The notes below the pieces were generated by a model. That model saw nothing but the letters and a program-made list of their open reading frames with translations. It had not been told where the DNA came from and did not search any database. A DNA stretch of 6,024 bases, taken from positions 1-6,024 of the forward strand of contig CAMWWF010000192.1 of assembly GCA_947177885.1 (NCBI GenBank). Reading direction: 5' to 3'. Positions within the stretch are counted from its first letter, which is position 1, and each line of letters starts with the position of its first letter. Made by a program: the position numbers and the translations under genes. This document shows, in pieces, positions 5,502 through 6,024 of this stretch. This DNA is from an uncultured Lachnospiraceae bacterium. GTDB taxonomy: Bacteria > Bacillota_A > Clostridia > Lachnospirales > Lachnospiraceae.

Positions 5502-5875
5502 ATGGAACTCTTGCTGATTGCAAATGTGATAGAAAAGCACAAACTGTCAAACAAAAAGTATAAAGAAATGAAGTCGGTTGCTAATATGCTCTTTGATTAT
5601 GCAGTGGAAAAGAATATTGTATCGGCAAATATTTCAAGAAGTGTGCATGGAATGTGTTAAGGCGGTTAAACAGGCATATTGACACAATGCAGAAAGGCAA
5701 CCATAGTATCAGAAAAACCCTTATTTCAAAGATGATAGAGTCGGGCCAACTGACAAATGAAGAAATCCGAATGCTTGCAGGTCATGAGGATTTTTCCACA
5801 ACTGCGAAGTTTTATAATTATTCAACTGTTTCATGGGATAAAAGGACAGATGCTTTTGAAAGGGCACTTGGATAG
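5502..5875 (+). pseudogene. Tyrosine recombinase (integrase) with its catalytic core deleted
   Basis: The first piece, 5502-5660, reads LLIANVIEKHKLSNKKYKEM and VANMLFDYAVEKNIVSANIS, the SAM-like core-binding domain of Lachnospiraceae phage/ICE integrases. It ends SVHGMC and stops at 5658-5660. The second piece, in another frame from 5651 to 5875, reads VLRRLNRHIDTMQKGNHSIR, then LTNEEIRMLAGHEDFSTTA and KFYNYS: the HxxR box, the second catalytic His and the Tyr nucleophile region. The junction at about 5649-5653 lacks the roughly 150 residues expected between the two, including the first catalytic Arg and the Lys. The N-terminal arm-binding domain is also missing upstream of 5460. The gene cannot make an active recombinase. 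It marks a former integrated element; intact relatives are about 380-400 residues. Confidence 0.87.
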
Positions 5876-5888
5876 ATATATTGAAAAG

Positions 5889-5907
5889 TGTAACCAACTG
5901 TAACCAA
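5889..5907 (+). repeat. Paired 9-bp direct repeat after the integrase
   Basis: TGTAACCAA occurs at 5889-5897 and again at 5899-5907, ten bases apart, so both copies face the same side of the helix. Short direct repeats just past an integrase gene are often arm-type binding sites or part of the attachment region. That reading is inferred here. Confidence 0.5.
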
Positions 5908-5918
5908 TTACTTTAACA

Positions 5919-5957
5919 ATAAAAAAGCGGGGAACCTTAGTAAAATCAAGGTTTCCC
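5919..5957 (-). terminator. Minus-strand intrinsic terminator at the element end
   Basis: The arms 5929-5938 and 5948-5957 form a 10-bp stem with one G-U pair and a nine-base loop. Read on the minus strand, the stem is followed by GCTTTTTTAT (5928-5919), a proper U-tract. On the + strand no T-run follows. It would stop transcription entering from the right and so insulate the integrase remnant from its neighbour. Confidence 0.7.
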
Positions 5958-6024
5958 ACACTTTCAACCAATGCGCTGGACGGCGCAAAACACGAACCGC
6001 CCAGCCCGTCACCCTCGACCGCCT
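5958..6024. other. GC-rich right edge
   Basis: The last ~50 bases are markedly richer in C and G than the 150 bases before them and carry no supported gene on the + strand. A minus-strand frame is open across this stretch and back through the integrase end, but it has no visible start and runs through a terminator, so it is not called. This could be the edge of the mobile element or the start of a neighbouring gene beyond the window. Confidence 0.3.

Noticed and set aside
5700..6024. A long minus-strand open frame entering from the right edge across the integrase C-terminus
   Set aside because: It is antisense to recognised integrase motifs and passes through an intrinsic terminator; no start is visible in the window.

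Overview
The window looks like chromosomal DNA of a gut Firmicute, most likely a Lachnospiraceae-type Clostridium relative. The signs are sigma-A promoters with -35 and -10 boxes close to consensus, AGGAGG-type ribosome binding sites, moderate GC in the genes with AT-rich gaps, and an integrase remnant of the kind common in that family. This placement is inferred from style and protein resemblance, without any search.

The left part (1-3811, all + strand) holds three intact-looking reading frames. The first, open through the left edge, is a large Hsp70/actin-fold ATPase. It has an acidic linker made of 33-residue repeats in front of the ATPase core and a beta-rich domain of its own in place of the usual Hsp70 substrate-binding domain. 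After a strong hairpin and a good promoter comes a small protein with about five membrane segments. Next is a protein with two widely separated CxxC pairs and two membrane segments. I infer, without proof, that the three could form one envelope-associated module: an ATPase, an integral membrane protein and a membrane-anchored zinc protein.

The middle part (about 3900-4660) is a set of broken genes. A small + strand gene is split by a one-base frameshift. It abuts, at about 4163-4167, the first 20 or so codons of an ABC-2-type permease read on the minus strand. The matching ATPase gene lies upstream of the permease on the minus strand. It is an internal-deletion derivative: the Walker A and H-loop regions survive, while the Q-loop, signature and Walker B regions are gone.

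The right part (4660-6024) starts with a strong + promoter and a leader of about 280 bases containing a possible 27-codon ORF. A 79-residue protein with a basic N-terminus and a coiled-coil C-terminus follows, then a textbook terminator. After that comes a tyrosine-recombinase pseudogene in which the core-binding domain is joined out of frame to the last catalytic motifs. The window ends with a paired short repeat, a minus-strand terminator and a GC-rich tail that may mark the end of a mobile element. Overall this is a conserved-looking module beside a decayed mobile-element scar. The recurring theme is gene death by internal deletion: two genes lost their catalytic centres this way and a third was cut off.
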